The translations under genes were made by a program, and so were the position numbers. Of a stretch of 64,000 nucleotides of DNA, positions 63,113 to 64,000 are shown one piece after another. Each line of letters begins with the position of its first letter. The first letter of the stretch is position 1. The notes below the pieces were generated by a model. That model was not told where the DNA came from. It made no database searches and saw only the letters and a program-made list of their open reading frames with translations. This DNA comes from Variovorax sp. N23 (GTDB lineage: Bacteria > Pseudomonadota > Gammaproteobacteria > Burkholderiales > Burkholderiaceae_C), in contig NZ_JAOOPY010000020.1 in the NCBI RefSeq assembly GCF_025486315.1, positions 1 to 64,000 on the forward strand. The letters run 5' to 3'.

Positions 63113-64000
63113 GGGCTGCGGCCAGGGCCTGCAGCGCGAGGATCACGAAGAAATAGGCGGCGTTGTCCGAGCCCCACGACGGCGCTGCGCGGGCGCCGTC
63201 GACCATCAGTCCGGCCAGCACCGCGGGCGCAAAGGCGTAGAGCGCCTGCGCCAGGGCCACGCTGCGCGCCACCACGCGCGGCACATCGGCCGGCGCGAAC
63301 TCCGCCTGCGCGATGAGCGGCGGCAGCGACGTGGCGTTGCCGATGCCGAGCCCGAAGAGCACGACGCCCAGCAGGAAGAACGCGAGGTGCTCCGGCCCGG
63401 CGACCCACAGCAGGAGCGTGCCGGCGGCCTGCACGGCGTAGCTGGCCGCTGCAGCACGGCGCCGGTCGGTGCGCCCGCGCAGCCACCGCGCCATGATCAG
63501 CCGGCCGCCCATGCCGCAACCGGTCGCCAGCGCCATGACCCCGCCGGCCAGCCGGGGGCCCATGCCGGGCGCCATCAAGGAGAAGAGCTGGGCGATCAGC
63601 CCGATCTGGGCGAAGAGGCCCAGCGACATCGCGGCGGCGAGCGTCAGGAATCGGCGGTCTCTCCAGAGCGCCGGGACGATGGCGGCGGCTGCCGGCCCCC
63701 CTGCCGGGGCTGACGCCCTGGCAGGTGCCACGCCGTCCGCGGCCTGGCCTTCGCCCAGCGGTGTCCTGGCGAGTTCACGGGTCGCGATGGACGTCACCGC
63801 CACGACCATCGCCAGCCCCACCATCATGGCGGCGGCCGGGAAGCCGACGCGCTCGATCAGCACGGCCCACAGCGGCGAGAACACCATGCCGCCGACACTG
63901 GCGCCGTTGTAGGCCTTGGCCAGCGCGAGGGGCCGCCGGTCGGCGAACCAGGGCGAGACGATCGCGTTGATGCCCGCCGCACCCAGCGGCACCCAGCCGC
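63081..64000 (-). CDS. MFS transporter, C-terminal part (runs off right edge)
   Basis: About 306 residues inside the window, reading GWVPLGAAGINAIVSPWFADRR onward, so the first helices lie beyond the edge. At least eight membrane helices remain. The pattern (AYNGASVGGMVFSPLWAVLIERVG; GVMALATGCGMGGRLIMARW) fits the monocarboxylate/oxalate-type MFS group. Substrate unknown. The codon at 63992 is not taken as the start because the frame is open to the window end. Confidence 0.82.
   Translation of the reverse strand, partial: GWVPLGAAGINAIVSPWFADRRPLALAKAYNGASVGGMVFSPLWAVLIERVGFPAAAMMVGLAMVVAVTSIATRELARTPLGEGQAADGVAPARASAPAGGPAAAAIVPALWRDRRFLTLAAAMSLGLFAQIGLIAQLFSLMAPGMGPRLAGGVMALATGCGMGGRLIMARWLRGRTDRRRAAAASYAVQAAGTLLLWVAGPEHLAFFLLGVVLFGLGIGNATSLPPLIAQAEFAPADVPRVVARSVALAQALYAFAPAVLAGLMVDGARAAPSWGSDNAAYFFVILALQALAAALMRSASTARR

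Overview
The window looks like chromosomal DNA of a high-GC betaproteobacterium of the Comamonadaceae, most likely Variovorax or a close relative. This is inferred from the very GC-rich codon use, two Bug/TTT-type solute receptors inside an acyl-CoA operon, an acdS-acdR pair (ACC deaminase and its Lrp-type regulator) and the overall gene style. It was not tested by any search.

Layout. 1-0.36 kb: start of a type I secretion ABC exporter with a degenerate C39 domain (runs off the left edge). 0.5-3.0 kb (minus): alpha-E protein and circularly permuted ATP-grasp pair. 3.1-11.3 kb (minus): catabolic operon headed by an IclR regulator: thiolase-fold protein, DUF35 protein, TTT receptor, MaoC hydratase, second TTT receptor, crotonase and NDP-forming acyl-CoA synthetase. 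11.5-13.9 kb (minus): comEC. 14.1-21.4 kb (plus): second copy of the ATP-grasp/alpha-E theme, here one fused protein between two transglutaminase-like proteins. 21.4-22.7 kb: RidA and GNAT proteins. 22.7-30.6 kb (minus): peptide ABC importer plus two M20 peptidases, divergent from a LysR regulator. 31.7-34.2 kb: orphan transketolase-C-like protein, acdS, acdR and a small lipoprotein. 34.2-41.0 kb (minus): 2-ketogluconate operon (ABC importer, kguE, kguK, kguD, ptxS) with a perfect 14-bp PtxS-type operator in front.

41.2-53.2 kb (plus): a tightly packed five-gene surface-protein locus: TolC-like lipoprotein, membrane-fusion protein, a ~2000-residue DUF4347/Ig-repeat protein, a membrane-anchored HlyD-like protein, and an M50-type metalloprotease fused to an HlyD-like tail. 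No ATPase is encoded in it. 53.2-55.2 kb: FAD monooxygenase and an ABM-domain membrane protein.

55.2-60.8 kb is an accessory block. Its core is a visibly AT-richer pair of overlapping reverse transcriptase genes (56293-59707) that match the two-RT antiphage system DRT type 3 (Drt3a/UG3 and Drt3b/UG8). They are followed by a structured non-coding region with an ACACACA tract and a terminator-like hairpin, the best candidate for the system's ncRNA. The pair is bracketed by two outward-facing genes (DapA family and CaiB/BaiF CoA-transferase), both cut off at their 3' ends, which marks the edges of a transferred or rearranged segment.

60.8-64.0 kb: ureidoglycolate lyase, a small membrane-anchored protein, a PrsW-family intramembrane protease, and an MFS transporter that runs off the right edge. 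Most of the window is ordinary catabolism and transport. The two most interesting parts are the DRT3 block and the ATPase-less export/adhesin locus.
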